Positions 10,201 to 18,151 are shown, counted from the stretch's first letter. The stretch: DNA of 46,588 bases from an uncultured Pseudoxanthomonas sp. (GCF_946886695.1 NZ_CAMPJD010000037.1:1-46588); one strand, 5' to 3'. Notes: generated by a model not told the origin, from the sequence alone. Translations and numbers: made by a program.

Positions 10201-10714
10201 CGGGCGCACCGCCGGCCGCCTTGCAGCGGCGCAGCGCCATCTCGCGGAACGTCGGCCAGGCCAGCGGAAGTTCTTTCCCCTTGATCTGTTCGACATGGTC
10301 GGCCAAGTCCAGCGCCACACCAGGCAGCAGATACAGCCCGTGCAACCGATGATCGGGCTCGTCCACCGATGCGCCGAGCGCGACGCCGGCGGTCAGGACG
10401 TCGCCGGTGTCGGTGTCGCGGAACACCAGCGAGATGTACGTGGTCGCGGTGCGCCGCTTGCGTCCTTCGTCGCCGCTGCGGAACACGCCCAGGCAGTAGT
10501 CGCGGATGGTGCGCGCGCGATGGCTGCCGCCGGCCTGCGCATTGAATCGGATGCGGCTGCGGTCGCCGCCCAGCAGCACGATCTGCAGCGCATCCAGCAG
10601 CGCGCTCTTGCCCGCGCCATTGGGCGCAATGATGGCGGTGGTGGCGTCCAGTTCCAGGGTCTGCGCCTCGAACAGGAAGAACTGCACCAGGTGCACGCGC
10701 TCAAGCTGCTGCAT
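7286..10714 (-). CDS. jetC: Wadjet protein JetC (SMC/MukB-like ATPase)
   Basis: The 1142-residue product is the SMC-like motor. Walker A is at 30-37 (APNGAGKS) directly after the N-terminal beta strands, and a long charged coiled coil runs through the centre with a globular hinge-like section around residues 500-600. The C-terminal head carries the ABC signature SGSGGEH and Walker B GLILLDEFGDKID, then an APDTAQG switch segment. In the family, dimers with JetA and JetB extrude DNA loops and sense circle size. I start at the ATG at 10714 (MQQLERVHLVQF), which overlaps the end of jetB by 14 bases; the longer frame to 10756 adds only a Thr-rich tail with no family resemblance. Intact length argues for function. 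Confidence 0.92.
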   Translation of the reverse strand: MQQLERVHLVQFFLFEAQTLELDATTAIIAPNGAGKSALLDALQIVLLGGDRSRIRFNAQAGGSHRARTIRDYCLGVFRSGDEGRKRRTATTYISLVFRDTDTGDVLTAGVALGASVDEPDHRLHGLYLLPGVALDLADHVEQIKGKELPLAWPTFREMALRRCKAAGGAPELHTVAERFVKDLLLRLRASPTANPDISAYRKAFLNALNLQRVEDVDLFVRTLVAEDRPTDIARFRALLESFRQIRDRIEQVRQRIEAAEGVERQYDRIATQAVRAASYRALAAEYARDLYGEQLEQAEGAVTTAEDALADTRRRLVDARAERDTLRDEQARANARLQGSSGYGEQAQLDELAGRDRERLAQLNKELLREIGFVRDTFRQLDALALGGIEAGAVDAARADWDAWHAALSALADGDALPWTPEDLFARARQALRAAEPLREKVDQHARQLHAAHDKARDALLAARQNQKRLAAGQAELHADTVRLMSYLREAGIDARPVCDLVRVADAAWQPAIEAYLRSNVEALLIPAADEERAVKLYRSLSGGRSVYGVKLALSSQARDVRGKEAAAGSVAALLDGVNADALAFLRRQLGELRCVETEAELVRSRQGLTRDGLLARGGSIERLRLPAAGELRIGASDNRARLRVLHEEIEKAERDVREIEPLLRRADDSQRGLSRLADADVVAQALHERAIEHRQVAGRYRTAQESRLAALDPDLLRLSEAVRELAAQLGECEARTDALVGREAVAVADLDRSRRLLEGLRQQEELVARRAVDAFKDPDVDPNLIERHRDELDAKVDSLEERGATCERRADESDRQLAKLLPEAWSALAQYARDHRLDVDFDANAWRPALALLQRELTQLRDTDLVRYEGEARQAYDTAVDTFRAGVAAALNDNFIRLRQQIATLNRTLRSSPPFSNNERYQFHYEVVPEFRELERFIRRAVDIGGEDTLFGTAGEVPAAFRELIEDGAAARTATSPLDDYRRFFRFEVQIRQDDTVIGTLSERMRSGSGGEHRAPLYVIAGAALAAAYGKSEAHPGGMGLILLDEFGDKIDAQNARATTNYLRSLGLQLVLAAPDTAQGTLSGVLDSYIELFRDGDLLQAERIEVQAAARALLLSDQFDLHPELLAEETARVERQQAPA

Positions 10715-11342
10715 CGCCGTCCTCCATGACGTCGTCGTTGTCGGCCGCGTCGGCATCGTCGTCGCGGTTGTGCTGGTCCAGCCGTTGCAGCCACTGTTCG
10801 CCGACGATCTCGACGATGGCCGGCCGCACGTGCAGGTGGAAGGGTTGCGGATCGTCCGGTTCCGACTCCACCAGCCGGCATGTGCCCCAGCGCTTCAGCG
10901 TGCGGGCGAGTTCGCGCAGGGTGCCGACATCCGGCATCGGTCGCCCGGCCAGCGCCTGGTAGGCCTCCTGCAACTCGGGCAGTTCCACGGTGACAACACC
11001 TTCGTCTTCCACCATGCCCTGCCGCATCGCTTCGTCGTAGCGCTGCCGCAGCACCAGCAACAACAGGGTTTCGGCCAGCGTCACCGGCACGCCTTCGGCA
11101 TGCGCGGGCAGCGCCACCACATAGCGGTAGTGCGCATTGCGCTCCAGGCGGATGCCGAGCGGCGCCAGCGCGGCGATGAAATCCTCGAAGTGGTCTTCCA
11201 CCAGGTGGTAAGCGAGGCGCGTGCTGCGGTCGCTCGCGTACAGCACCTGCTCCACCACCAGGCGGTAGGCGGCACGTTCGAAGTCCTGCACGGCGTAGAC
11301 GCCGTTGGAGAGTTGGCTGAGCGTGTTCCAGCTGCGTTTCAT
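10701..11342 (-). CDS. jetB: Wadjet protein JetB (MukE-like, DUF4194)
   Basis: The 213-residue product begins MKRSWNTLSQLSNGVYAVQD and has the winged-helix content expected of DUF4194/MukE-like subunits (LAYHLVEDHFEDFIAALAPL, ETLLLLVLRQRYDEAMRQG, ELARTLKRWGTCRLVE). It should bridge the JetA kleisin and the JetC heads. The ATG overlaps the jetA stop as ATGA, and its own end overlaps the jetC start by 14 bases, so the three proteins are likely made in step. The last 20 or so residues are strongly acidic (rich in Asp, with Ala and Asn), a tail not obviously needed for the fold. Assignment rests on both sequence features and the operon. Confidence 0.88.
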   Translation of the reverse strand: MKRSWNTLSQLSNGVYAVQDFERAAYRLVVEQVLYASDRSTRLAYHLVEDHFEDFIAALAPLGIRLERNAHYRYVVALPAHAEGVPVTLAETLLLLVLRQRYDEAMRQGMVEDEGVVTVELPELQEAYQALAGRPMPDVGTLRELARTLKRWGTCRLVESEPDDPQPFHLHVRPAIVEIVGEQWLQRLDQHNRDDDADAADNDDVMEDGDAAA

Positions 11343-12784
11343 GCGGTTTTCCGTGATGGCGTACCGATGCGGCGCACGACGAAGCGTGGCGCGCGCAGGT
11401 AGCCGTTGTCGTCGCGGCCACCGGCGTCGAGCAGTTCGACGCGGTACCCGCGCAGCAGGCGGCCCAGCGGATCTTCCCGCCGCAGGCCGCCTATGCGATG
11501 GCTGCGCAGCGCGAGCGTGAGCAGCGTCTGATAGGCGCGCAGGTCCTCGATGCTGGCGATGGAGAATGCGCCGGAGTCGACGGCGTCCGTCGTCTCCAGG
11601 TGCGGGCCGACATAGCGCGCCATGTCTTCGGCGTTGACCAGCCGTGCGCGCTTCATCCGCCGTAGCAGGCTGAGCCGGGCCAGTTGTTCCGGTGTCGGCG
11701 GCTGGGTGGCGTTGGCGCTGCGCGGGATGGGCTGGGGCTTCTGCCGCGGCGGGCGCAGGCGGTTGGCGTCCATCAACGCGCCCGGCGCCACCGGCAGACG
11801 CAGGGCGTCTTCCGGCGCATGCTGCACGCCACGGCAGGCGCGGCGCAGCAGGATGTCCAGCTTGTCGGGCGCACGCAGACGGTAGTCGAGGAAGGCGAGC
11901 GCGCGTCGGTTGGCTTGGCGGATGTCGTCGTCCAGCCGACCCAGATATTCGTCGATGCGGTCCAGTTCGCGCAGGCGCCGCAGGCTGCGCGCGAACCGCT
12001 GTCCTCCGCGCTCGCCGTCGCCGCCGCCCACATGCTCGCGGTACCACGCCAGCAGTGCCGTGCGGCGTTCGCCGGTCTCGATCTGCTGCGCCATCGACAG
12101 GATCGCGCTGCGCCGCGCCAGCGGATGGTCGCCCTTGTGCAGTTCGGCGTAGTCGCCGATGAAGAATTCGCTCACGTAGCGCTCGAACCACTGTCGCGCG
12201 AACTGCGCGGTGGATTCGGCCTTGCTGAGCTCAGGCATCAGGTCGCGCACCTGCAGGCTCATTGACGACAGCGACACCAGCAGTCGTCGTGCCTGGTCGG
12301 CGGCCTCGTCCAGGGCGTCGCCCGCGGCCTTGCCTTCGGCCACCTGCTGCAACTGGTGCTCGATCGAGCGCATCTTCGCCGACACGAACGTGGGGCCATG
12401 CTCGGCGAATTCGACCAGCAGCGAGAGGAACTGGTGCACGACCGGCGGCATCGTGACCATCTCGCGCGCGCCAACGCGCTCCTGCCGCAGCCATCCCGCG
12501 CCGCGGAAGCGCTCGTAGATGTTGTTGACCCTGAGCGGCAGTGGCGTGTCCGGCGTGTCGCCGCCTTCGTCTTCCCAGGGGTCATCGGCGAGCAGATAGC
12601 GCTCCAGCGCTGCGGTGATCTCGCGGCGCTGGAAACCCATGCTGGGCGGTACCGGCGCGTCAGGCCCGAAGAACTCGTCGAACAGCCGGCACAGCAGCAG
12701 CCAGTAGTGTTCCCGGTTGGGCGATGCCAGGGGGCCGAACAGGCCGCTGGGCAGCAAAGGGAACAGGGCGGGCGCCTGCGTCAT
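11339..12784 (-). CDS. jetA: Wadjet protein JetA (MukF-like kleisin)
   Basis: The 481-residue product starting MTQAPALFPLLPSGLFGPLA has the winged-helix opening (PLASPNREHYWLLLCRLFDE) typical of JetA proteins with the DUF5716-type fold. A long helical middle and a C-terminal winged-helix portion (RDDNGYLRAPRFVVRRIG) follow. It would be the kleisin that closes the JetC ring. The upstream reading frame is longer (to 12976), but the extra Arg/Pro/Ala-rich residues look non-coding and the ATG at 12784 gives the family start. It is the first gene of the operon; no clear promoter was found in the 209-bp gap upstream. Which Wadjet subtype this is I cannot settle by eye. Confidence 0.87.
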   Translation of the reverse strand: MTQAPALFPLLPSGLFGPLASPNREHYWLLLCRLFDEFFGPDAPVPPSMGFQRREITAALERYLLADDPWEDEGGDTPDTPLPLRVNNIYERFRGAGWLRQERVGAREMVTMPPVVHQFLSLLVEFAEHGPTFVSAKMRSIEHQLQQVAEGKAAGDALDEAADQARRLLVSLSSMSLQVRDLMPELSKAESTAQFARQWFERYVSEFFIGDYAELHKGDHPLARRSAILSMAQQIETGERRTALLAWYREHVGGGDGERGGQRFARSLRRLRELDRIDEYLGRLDDDIRQANRRALAFLDYRLRAPDKLDILLRRACRGVQHAPEDALRLPVAPGALMDANRLRPPRQKPQPIPRSANATQPPTPEQLARLSLLRRMKRARLVNAEDMARYVGPHLETTDAVDSGAFSIASIEDLRAYQTLLTLALRSHRIGGLRREDPLGRLLRGYRVELLDAGGRDDNGYLRAPRFVVRRIGTPSRKTA

Positions 12785-12929
12785 GGCCGCGCGCCCCGCC
12801 GCGATGGGCTGGCATTGTGATGTGGCGGGCGCGGCGGCGCCGGGAAAAGGGGCATGGCGGGGTCGGAAAGGCGGGCGGATCGCGCCGGAGCGCGCTGCGG
12901 CCAGCCACGATATCTCAAGTCGCCGGGGC

Positions 12930-12959
12930 GCCGGTAGCCGTTCCCACCCGGCTGCCGGC
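12930..12959 (-). terminator. Hairpin downstream of the dehydrogenase operon
   Basis: The arms GCCGGTAGCCG (12930-12940) and CGGCTGCCGGC (12949-12959) pair over 11 positions with one G-U pair and an 8-base loop. It lies 34 bases beyond the dehydrogenase stop on the minus strand and before the jetA promoter region on that strand. There is no T-run, so intrinsic termination is uncertain. Confidence 0.35.
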
Positions 12960-12993
12960 ACCCTTCGGTCCCGCATGCCTGACGGGAGCAGGT

Positions 12994-14010
12994 CTACCAG
13001 CCGGCGAGCACCAGCTTGCCGATGGTGGTGCCGGATTCCAGCCGGCGATGTGCTTCGCGCAGGTTCGCCGCATTGATCGGCGACAGGGTGTCGGTCAGCG
13101 TGCCGCGCACGTCGCCGGCGTCGATCAGCGCCGCCACGCGGTCCAGCAGTGCGCCCTGTTCGCCCATGTCGGCGGTACGGAAGCGCGGGCGGGCGAACAT
13201 CATTTCCCAGTGGATGCCAATGCTCTTGGCCTTGTACGGATCGCCGATGCGCAGTTCGCCGCGCGGCTCTACGATCAGGCCTACATGACCGAGCGGCGCC
13301 AACAGGTCGCCCAGTTCGGTCCAGTAGCGGTCGGTGTCGGCCAGGTTCAGGGCGGCATCGATGCTGTCGAAGCCCAGGCCCTTCAGCTGCGGACCCAGTG
13401 CGTCGCGATGGTTGATGACGTGGTCAGCGCCGAGTGAGATGCACCAGTCGATGGTGTCCTGCCGCGACGCGGTGGCGATCACAGTGAAGCCGGCCCGCTT
13501 TGCCAACTGGATCGCGATCGAGCCCACGCCGCCTGCGCCCGCAATCACCAACAGCGACTTGCCCTTGCCGCCGCGCTCGGGCGAGTAGGGCATGCGGTGG
13601 AACAGCAGCTCCCATGCCGTGATGGTCGTCAGCGGCAAGGCAGCGGCCTGCGCGAAGTCCAACGACGCGGGCTTGCGGCCGACGATGCGTTCATCGACCA
13701 GCTGGAACTGCGCATTGCTGCCGGGGCGGGTGATGTCGCCCGCGTAGTAGACCGCGTCGCCGGGTTTGAAGCGTGTCACTGCCTCGCCGACGGCTTCGAC
13801 CACGCCGGCAGCGTCGTAGCCGAGTACCTTCGGCTGCGCTTCGACCTGCGGCTTCGGCGCGCGCACCTTCGTGTCGACCGGGTTCACCGACACCGCTTCC
13901 ACGCGCACGAGAATGTCGTGGCCGTTGGCGGCGGGTGTCTCGATGTCAACATCCAGCAGCGATTGCGGATCGTCGATGGGCAGGTAGCGTGTCAGGGCGA
14001 CGGCTTTCAT
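12994..14010 (-). CDS. Zinc-free medium-chain alcohol dehydrogenase / quinone oxidoreductase
   Basis: The 338-residue product is an MDR-superfamily NAD(P)H-dependent oxidoreductase of the quinone-reductase-like branch. A GroES-like N-domain has VEAVSVNPVDTKVRAP and LGYDAAGVVEAVG, and a Rossmann domain has the nucleotide motif AGAGGVGSIAIQLAK. The cysteine and histidine ligands for catalytic or structural zinc are absent. The substrate is unknown. The ATG overlaps the stop of the aldo/keto reductase as ATGA, so the two are translationally coupled, and the MFS gene precedes both; together they look like a small detoxification operon under the divergent LysR regulator, which is inference. Confidence 0.9.
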   Translation of the reverse strand: MKAVALTRYLPIDDPQSLLDVDIETPAANGHDILVRVEAVSVNPVDTKVRAPKPQVEAQPKVLGYDAAGVVEAVGEAVTRFKPGDAVYYAGDITRPGSNAQFQLVDERIVGRKPASLDFAQAAALPLTTITAWELLFHRMPYSPERGGKGKSLLVIAGAGGVGSIAIQLAKRAGFTVIATASRQDTIDWCISLGADHVINHRDALGPQLKGLGFDSIDAALNLADTDRYWTELGDLLAPLGHVGLIVEPRGELRIGDPYKAKSIGIHWEMMFARPRFRTADMGEQGALLDRVAALIDAGDVRGTLTDTLSPINAANLREAHRRLESGTTIGKLVLAGW

Positions 14011-15071
14011 GGGGCGGCTCCGGCGGACGGGGGGAAGGCTTGGACGGGTAGTGGACTACGTTCGGAAAAATGGCCGCGCCAGTAGGGATAGTAGGGATAC
14101 GGTGCTTCCATCGCGCTGGCGGCGTCCAGGCGCGCGATCTGATCGGCCGACAACTGCCAGCCGATGGCGCCCAGATTCTGTCGCAGCTGTTCCTCGTTGC
14201 GCGCGCCGATCAGCACGGTCGAGACGGTGGGGCGCTGCAGCAACCAGTTGATGGCGATCTGCGGTATCGACTTGCCGGTTTCCCCGGCGACGACATCCAG
14301 CGCGTCGATGATGCGGAACAAGCGCTCCTGCGCCACAGGCGGCCCCACATCGGCGGTGTCGTGCAGGCGGCTGGTGACCGGGAGGGGTTGTCCACGTCGC
14401 AGCTTGCCGGTCAGGCGGCCCCAACCGAGCGGACTCCACACCACCGCACCTACCCCCTGATCAATGGCCAGCGGCATCAGTTCCCACTCGTAGTCGCGTC
14501 CGGCCAGCGAATAGTAGGTCTGGTTGGCGACGTAGCGGGTGTAGCCGTAGCGTTCGGCAACGCCGAGCGATTTCATCAGCTGCCAGCCGGCATAGTTGGA
14601 TACGCCCAGGTACCGCACCTTGCCGGCGCGGACCAGGCCATCGAGCGTCGACAGCGTTTCCTCGACCGGCGTCAGCGCGTCGAAGGCGTGCAGCTGCAGC
14701 AGGTCGAGATAGTCGGTGCCGAACCGCGCAAGAGAGGCATCCACCGCCTTCAGCAAGCGGAAGCGCGAGGCGCCGGCATCGTTGGGGCCTTCACCCAGGC
14801 GCAGACCGGTCTTGCTGGACAGGATGACCTGGTCGCGCCGGCCTTGCAGAGCCGCGCCCAGGATCGATTCGGACGCGCCGTCCGAATAGACATCGGCGGT
14901 GTCGAAGAAGGTGAGGCCCGCGTCCAGGCTGATGTCGATCATGCGGCGCGCCTGCGCGGTATCGGTGTTGCCCCAGGCGCCGAACAGCGGCCCCTTGCCG
15001 CCGAAGGTGCCGGCGCCGAAGCCCAGTGCCGAGACCTTCAGGCCGGAACGGCCGAGAAAACGGGTTTCCAT
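14007..15071 (-). CDS. Aldo/keto reductase
   Basis: The 354-residue product is an AKR-fold NADPH oxidoreductase of the YajO/Tas-like group. It begins METRFLGRSGLKVSALGFG, with the catalytic Asp-Tyr pair in FFDTADVYSDGASE, the lysine in LSSKTGLRLG and the histidine in DLLQLHAFD. GVSNYAGWQL and the late IGARNEEQL cofactor-binding loop are also conserved. The start at 15071 is supported by GAGGAG 8 bases upstream; an in-frame ATG 18 bases earlier lacks this. It reduces unidentified carbonyl compounds. It sits between the MFS gene (32-bp gap) and the coupled dehydrogenase. Confidence 0.93.
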   Translation of the reverse strand: METRFLGRSGLKVSALGFGAGTFGGKGPLFGAWGNTDTAQARRMIDISLDAGLTFFDTADVYSDGASESILGAALQGRRDQVILSSKTGLRLGEGPNDAGASRFRLLKAVDASLARFGTDYLDLLQLHAFDALTPVEETLSTLDGLVRAGKVRYLGVSNYAGWQLMKSLGVAERYGYTRYVANQTYYSLAGRDYEWELMPLAIDQGVGAVVWSPLGWGRLTGKLRRGQPLPVTSRLHDTADVGPPVAQERLFRIIDALDVVAGETGKSIPQIAINWLLQRPTVSTVLIGARNEEQLRQNLGAIGWQLSADQIARLDAASAMEAPYPYYPYWRGHFSERSPLPVQAFPPSAGAAP

Positions 15072-15103
15072 GGAAAACTCCTCAAGCATTCAAGGGAAGT
15101 GGG

Positions 15104-16327
15104 TCAGGCGCATCCATCGGTCTGCAACGCCGGGGCGACACCTGCTGCGTGAGTTGCCTGACGTCGCTCCAGCGCCAGCGCCCACAGCGCGATGACGAAC
15201 GCGGACGCCGGCACCAGCGCGGCGACCCACGGCAGCGCCGACAGGCCCAGGCCTTGCGAGATCACTGTGCCGCCCAGCCACGCGCCGAGCGCGTTGCCGA
15301 GGTTGAAGGCGCCGATGTTGAGGCTGGACGCCAGGCTCTGCGCATCGCGGGCCTTCTGCAGCACCCACAGCTGCAGCGGCGAGACGGTCGCGAACGCGGC
15401 GGCGCCCAGCAGACCGGTGAAGAGCACCATCGCCCAGCGGCTGTGCAGTGCGAAGCCCATCGCGCCCATCACCAGTGCCAGCAGGGCCAGCGTGCCGAGC
15501 AGGGCGGTGGCCAGCCGGCGGTCGGCGAAGCGTCCTCCCAGCAGGTTGCCGATGATCATGCCGACGCCGAACACCAGCAGGATCGGCGAGACCGCCGCGT
15601 CGCCGAAGCCCGTCACCTGGGTCAGCAGTGGCTGGATGTAGGTATAGACGGTGAACATGCCGCCGAAGCCCAGCACGGTCATCAGCAGGCCCAGCAGCAC
15701 CTGTGGGCGGCCGACCACGCGCAGTTCGTCGCGGAACGACAGCGGTGTCGGCGCGCTGCGATCGGCCGGGACCAGCGTGGCGATGATCACGGTGGCGAAC
15801 ACGCCGATGACGGTGACGGCCCAGAACGTCGCGCGCCAGCCGTACTCCAGCCCCAGCCAGGCGCCCGCGGGCACGCCCAGCAGCGTGGCCACGGTCAGGC
15901 CGGTGAACATGATCGAGATGGCCGAGGCCTTGCGGTCTTCGCTGACCAAGCCGGTGGCGACCACCGCGCCGACGCCGAAGAACGTGCCGTGCGCCAGCGA
16001 CGTGATCACGCGCGCGGCCATCAGCAGTTCGTAGTTCGGCGCCAGGGCACACGCCAGGTTGCCTAGTGTGAACACGATCATCAGCGCCACGAGTACCGCC
16101 TTGCGCGGCATCCGGTTGGTCGCGGCGGTCAGCAGCGGAGCGCCGACGAACACGCCCAGCGCATAGCCGGAGATCAGCAGGCCTGCGGCGGCGATGGACA
16201 CATGGAGATCGGCGGCGACCTGCATCAGCAGGCCCATGATGACGAACTCGGTGGTGCCGATGCCGAACGCGCCGGCGGTGAGCGCATACAGGCCCAACGG
16301 CAGTCGGGAGGAGGGAGTGGGGGACAT
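15104..16327 (-). CDS. MFS exporter, DHA1/AraJ-like
   Basis: The 407-residue product has 12 predicted transmembrane helices. It shows the opening typical of arabinose-efflux/YdhP-like DHA1 transporters: GAFGIGTTEFVIMGLL in helix 1, LISGYALGVFVGAPLL in helix 2 and the loop MPRKAVL (motif A region). AHGTFFGVGAVVA lies in helix 4 and VPAGAWLG at the helix 5 antiporter motif. Such proteins expel drugs, sugars or small metabolites by proton antiport at the inner membrane. It is the first gene of the MFS-AKR-ADH operon and diverges from the LysR gene across 99 bases. Substrate unknown. Confidence 0.93.
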   Translation of the reverse strand: MSPTPSSRLPLGLYALTAGAFGIGTTEFVIMGLLMQVAADLHVSIAAAGLLISGYALGVFVGAPLLTAATNRMPRKAVLVALMIVFTLGNLACALAPNYELLMAARVITSLAHGTFFGVGAVVATGLVSEDRKASAISIMFTGLTVATLLGVPAGAWLGLEYGWRATFWAVTVIGVFATVIIATLVPADRSAPTPLSFRDELRVVGRPQVLLGLLMTVLGFGGMFTVYTYIQPLLTQVTGFGDAAVSPILLVFGVGMIIGNLLGGRFADRRLATALLGTLALLALVMGAMGFALHSRWAMVLFTGLLGAAAFATVSPLQLWVLQKARDAQSLASSLNIGAFNLGNALGAWLGGTVISQGLGLSALPWVAALVPASAFVIALWALALERRQATHAAGVAPALQTDGCA

Positions 16328-16407
16328 GGGAGTGGGTGGGTAGAAGAACGAGGCCCGCAGCGTGCGCCTTCCCCTGATGATGAAAAACAGTGAATATGCC
16401 GAATCAC

Positions 16408-16426
16408 TATCAATGGATTATTGATA
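16408..16426. promoter_or_regulatory. Palindromic operator between MFS and LysR genes
   Basis: TATCAAT-N5-ATTGATA is a perfect 7-bp-arm palindrome directly abutting the ATG of the LysR gene at 16427, and it contains the T-N11-A pattern of LysR-type binding sites. A weaker inverted repeat AGTGA/TCACT lies just upstream (16389-16408). The 99-bp divergent gap is visibly more AT-rich here than the flanking genes. It is probably the site for autoregulation and for control of the MFS-AKR-ADH operon. Confidence 0.6.
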
Positions 16427-17347
16427 ATGGACCGTATCGGTGACCTGGCCCTGTTCTTGCGCGTGCTCGATCTCGGGTCGATCACGGCAGCAGCCCACAG
16501 CCTGGATCTTTCGGTCGCCGTGGCCAGCCAGCGCCTGAAACGGCTTGAGAAGGAGCTGGGCGTGCGCCTGCTGCACCGGACGACACGTCGCCTGCATCCC
16601 ACGCCGGAGGGCGCCGCGCTCGCCGAGCAGGGACGGGTGCTGGTGGAGGAACTGGAGACGCTGGGCACCGGCCTGCGCGAAACGGCGCAGGAGATCGCCG
16701 GCACCCTGCGGATGACGATGTCCGCGTCGTTCGGACGGCAGTACGTGTCGCCGCTGCTGCCGGCCTTCCTCGCGCGCCACCCGAAGTTGCGCCTCAGCAT
16801 CCACCTCAGCGACAACGTCGTGGACCTGGTCAGCGAAGGTTTCGACCTGGCGATCCGCATCGGTGCGCTCGACGACTCCCGGCTGGTCGCGCGGCGGATC
16901 GCGCCCAACCGGCGCGTGGTATGCGCCTCGCCCGACTATCTGCGCCGGCGCGGTCGGCCGCGCACGCCTGGCGAACTCGCCGATCATGACTGCCTGCTGC
17001 TGTTCGGCAGTGGCGGCCGGCAGGATGTGTGGCGGTTGGGCATGCCGGAGGGCGGCGAAGTCGCGGTACGGGTGCAGGGACGCTTCGAGAGCAACTTCGG
17101 CGAAGTCCTGCGCGATGCCTCGCTGGCGGGCGAGGGTATCGTCATCCATTCGCTGTGGCATGTCGCCGACGACCTGCGCGCCGGTCGGCTGGAAGTGGTG
17201 CTGCCGGACTACCCGCTGGCCACGACCGCGATAAGTGCAGTGATGGCGCAGCGCCGCCTCGTGCCGCCGCGCGTGCGGGCCTTCACCGACTTCCTGATCG
17301 AGCAGTTCGGTGACAACCCGCCCTGGGAGCGTGGGTTGCAGGCCTGA
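16427..17347 (+). CDS. LysR-family transcriptional regulator
   Basis: The 306-residue product begins MDRIGDLALFLRVLDLGSIT, followed by a helix-turn-helix (AAAHSLDLSVAVASQRLKRL) and LGVRLLHRTTRRLHPTPEG, a classic LysR DNA-binding domain, then a two-lobed effector domain from about residue 90. I prefer the ATG at 16427; a TTG two codons earlier lies inside the palindrome. No Shine-Dalgarno is visible, because the operator fills that space. Divergence from the MFS operon suggests it controls that operon. Its stop touches the stop of the convergent dioxygenase gene with no spacer. Confidence 0.94.
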   Translation: MDRIGDLALFLRVLDLGSITAAAHSLDLSVAVASQRLKRLEKELGVRLLHRTTRRLHPTPEGAALAEQGRVLVEELETLGTGLRETAQEIAGTLRMTMSASFGRQYVSPLLPAFLARHPKLRLSIHLSDNVVDLVSEGFDLAIRIGALDDSRLVARRIAPNRRVVCASPDYLRRRGRPRTPGELADHDCLLLFGSGGRQDVWRLGMPEGGEVAVRVQGRFESNFGEVLRDASLAGEGIVIHSLWHVADDLRAGRLEVVLPDYPLATTAISAVMAQRRLVPPRVRAFTDFLIEQFGDNPPWERGLQA

Positions 17348-18151
17348 TCAGGCCGGCTCGAACGTGAAGGCATCCAGGGCCAGGCCGCCCATCTCGACGT
17401 CACGGTGGAGCAGCCGACCCGTGGCGCCATCGCCGCCTGCGCCCAAGGCGACGTACAGCGGGAACAGGTGCTCGGTGGTGGGATGGTTGCGGTGGGCGTC
17501 GGGCAGGGCAGTCCAGTCCAGCGCGCCCGCGATGTCGCCGGCCAGCAGCCGCTCGCGCAGGGCATCGGTGAACGCCGCCACCCAGTCGTACGGCGCCGCC
17601 TGCGCGTGTTGCCAGTCCAGGGCATGCAGGTTGTGCGAGAACCCGCCGGATCCGACCACCAGCACGCCCTGCGCGCGCAGCGGTGCCATGGCCCGCCCCA
17701 GCCTGTAATGCCACTCGGCTGTCTGCGCCGGGTTCACCGACAGCGCGATCACCGGGATGTCGGCGTCGGGATACATCCGCCGCAGCGGCACCCAGACACC
17801 ATGGTCCAGCCCGTGGCGGCCATCGACCTGGACGGGGAAACCGGCGTCCCGCAGCAACCCGGCGATCTGATCCGCCAGCGCTGGGGCGCCCATGGCAGGG
17901 TACTGGATGCGATAGAGCGCCTCGGGGAAACCGCCGAAGTCATGGATCGTGTCGGGTGCGGGCGTGGCCGTGACGGTGGGACGCGCATGGATGAAGTGGG
18001 CCGATGCCACGACGATGGCCGTAGGTCGCGGCAATCGTTCGCCAAGGTGATCCAGGAAGCGGCCGGTAGGAGAGTCCTCGACCGCCATCATGGGAGAACC
18101 ATGCGACAGGAAGAGGCTTGGGAGATGTACGGCGGGGATGGACAGCTTCAT
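17348..18151 (-). CDS. DODA-type class III ring-opening dioxygenase
   Basis: The 267-residue product is a LigB-superfamily protein like E. coli YgiD (4,5-DOPA extradiol dioxygenase). The metal ligands are recognisable in LFLSHGSPMMA, IVVASAHFIHARP and the second histidine region GLDHGVWVPLRRMYPDA, with GSGGFSHNLHAL further on. The family opens catechol rings such as L-DOPA using a non-haem metal; the physiological substrate in xanthomonads is not established. It starts at the ATG at 18151, is convergent with the LysR gene and backs onto the ompA regulatory region. Confidence 0.9.
   Translation of the reverse strand: MKLSIPAVHLPSLFLSHGSPMMAVEDSPTGRFLDHLGERLPRPTAIVVASAHFIHARPTVTATPAPDTIHDFGGFPEALYRIQYPAMGAPALADQIAGLLRDAGFPVQVDGRHGLDHGVWVPLRRMYPDADIPVIALSVNPAQTAEWHYRLGRAMAPLRAQGVLVVGSGGFSHNLHALDWQHAQAAPYDWVAAFTDALRERLLAGDIAGALDWTALPDAHRNHPTTEHLFPLYVALGAGGDGATGRLLHRDVEMGGLALDAFTFEPA

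Noticed and set aside
7166..10729. An 1187-codon plus-strand open frame opposite jetC
   Set aside because: JetC has clear ATPase motifs over the same bases; the antisense frame has none and is a GC-skew artefact.
7286..12784. A chromosomal MukBEF or MksBEF condensin
   Set aside because: The presence of JetD with a toprim-like domain and the gene order A-B-C-D identify Wadjet; MukBEF has no such fourth subunit.
16421..16426. TTG at 16421 as the LysR start
   Set aside because: It lies inside the operator palindrome, and the ATG at 16427 gives the usual MDR-type LysR N-terminus.
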